A stretch of 33,044 nt of DNA. It comes from Verrucomicrobiota bacterium. Its GTDB lineage: Bacteria; Verrucomicrobiota; Lentisphaeria; Oligosphaerales; Oligosphaeraceae. This document shows, piece after piece, positions 32,911 to 33,044 of the stretch. The DNA lies in the NCBI GenBank assembly GCA_019136135.1, contig JAGVUR010000206.1, positions 1 to 33,044 on the forward strand. The letters run 5' to 3'. Both the position numbers and the translations under genes were made by a program. The notes beneath the pieces were generated by a model. That model worked only from the letters and a program-made list of their open reading frames with translations, had not been told where the DNA came from and searched no databases. Every line of letters begins with the position of its first letter. The first letter of the stretch is position 1.

Positions 32911-32938
32911 GGCATGTCACATGCCATTTGAGTACAAA
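32911..32938 (+). repeat. Dyad repeat copy 12
   Basis: GGCATGTCACATGCC then ATTTGAGTACAAAA; last copy in the window. Confidence 0.85.
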
Positions 32939-33044
32939 AACGATGATTTTTGGGTTTGGTTTCAGGACAGTTTCGGGAAGTTTTTTAGGGGAGCTTAATA
33001 ATCCTTCGCAAATTATCGTTTCTTCATCCGTCGCGACGAGGAAA

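Larger units (their letters stand above)
32124..33044. other. Repeat array spacer at the right end, 921 bp
   Basis: No convincing gene. It holds five dyad-repeat copies in one orientation (8-12), a 14-bp tandem repeat and a satellite tract. Shared flanks such as TTCCTCCAA before the core and GATGATTTTT after it show whole-unit duplication. Confidence 0.7.

Noticed and set aside
31..32938. Reading the dyad repeats as classic intrinsic terminators
   Set aside because: The core stem is short and no T-run follows, unlike the true terminator at 28605-28642. A termination role remains possible by another mechanism.
32230..32950. CRISPR-like array
   Set aside because: Repeats are degenerate, spacing is irregular (roughly 110-235 bp), flanks are themselves similar and no cas genes are present.

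Overview
The window looks like chromosomal DNA of a free-living or gut-associated Gram-negative, carbohydrate-degrading anaerobe. Lipoprotein signals, a complete Bat (Bacteroides aerotolerance) operon, a GH29 fucosidase, a GH36-like galactosidase, a GH109-like NAD-dependent glycosidase, Gfo/Idh oxidoreductases, a citrate (Re)-synthase-like enzyme and a glycerol-1-phosphate-type dehydrogenase together suggest the PVC/FCB area, with Lentisphaerota (Victivallales-like) as my best guess. That placement is inference; there is no rRNA or ribosomal protein here to anchor it. I see no tRNA, rRNA, prophage, IS transposase or CRISPR array.

Layout. 1-524 is repeat-rich spacer. 525-3677 (minus) is a coupled pair, acyl-CoA ligase then secreted or anchored subtilisin-like protease. 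3761-8285 (plus) is a tight operon: smpB, queA, a TudS(DUF523)-HD fusion and a GH36-like galactosidase. 8578-10410 (minus) is a Re-citrate-synthase-like enzyme carrying a C-terminal Cache sensor domain. 10745-13107 (plus) holds a small lipoprotein, a 156-bp foldback element and pgi. 13244-14383 (minus) is a membrane metallophosphoesterase. 14546-26847 (minus) is a ten-gene run: moxR, DUF58, a parvulin-type PPIase, a DUF4381-like lipoprotein, batA, a batB/batC fusion, batD, batE, an iron-type alcohol dehydrogenase and a GH109-like Gfo/Idh protein. 27248-29731 (minus) is a Gfo/Idh dehydrogenase, an intrinsic terminator, then a glycerol-1-phosphate-dehydrogenase-like gene. 29953-32123 (plus) is mutY with an intact Nudix box, overlapping an unusually short GH29 fucosidase. 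32124-33044 is another repeat-rich spacer.

The most striking non-coding signal is a dispersed dyad repeat. Its core is GGCATGTCACATGCC and its outer arm is TTTGAGTACGAAA. There are 12 copies, all in spacers at 3' ends of genes, and each non-symmetric copy has the same polarity relative to a gene ending there. None lies in the three divergent promoter regions. Three copies are near-perfect 35-47 bp dyads with both outer arms. Several carry a shared tail with a GGGGCGAAA hairpin and a degenerate 9-nt ATGGGAC-type satellite, so the unit is a composite element. I do not recognise it as a named family. Other notable points are the Cache-fused citrate synthase-like enzyme, the TudS-HD fusion, the MutY-Nudix protein, the foldback element before pgi, and inverted-repeat operators before moxR, the Re-citrate synthase gene and the Gfo/Idh gene.
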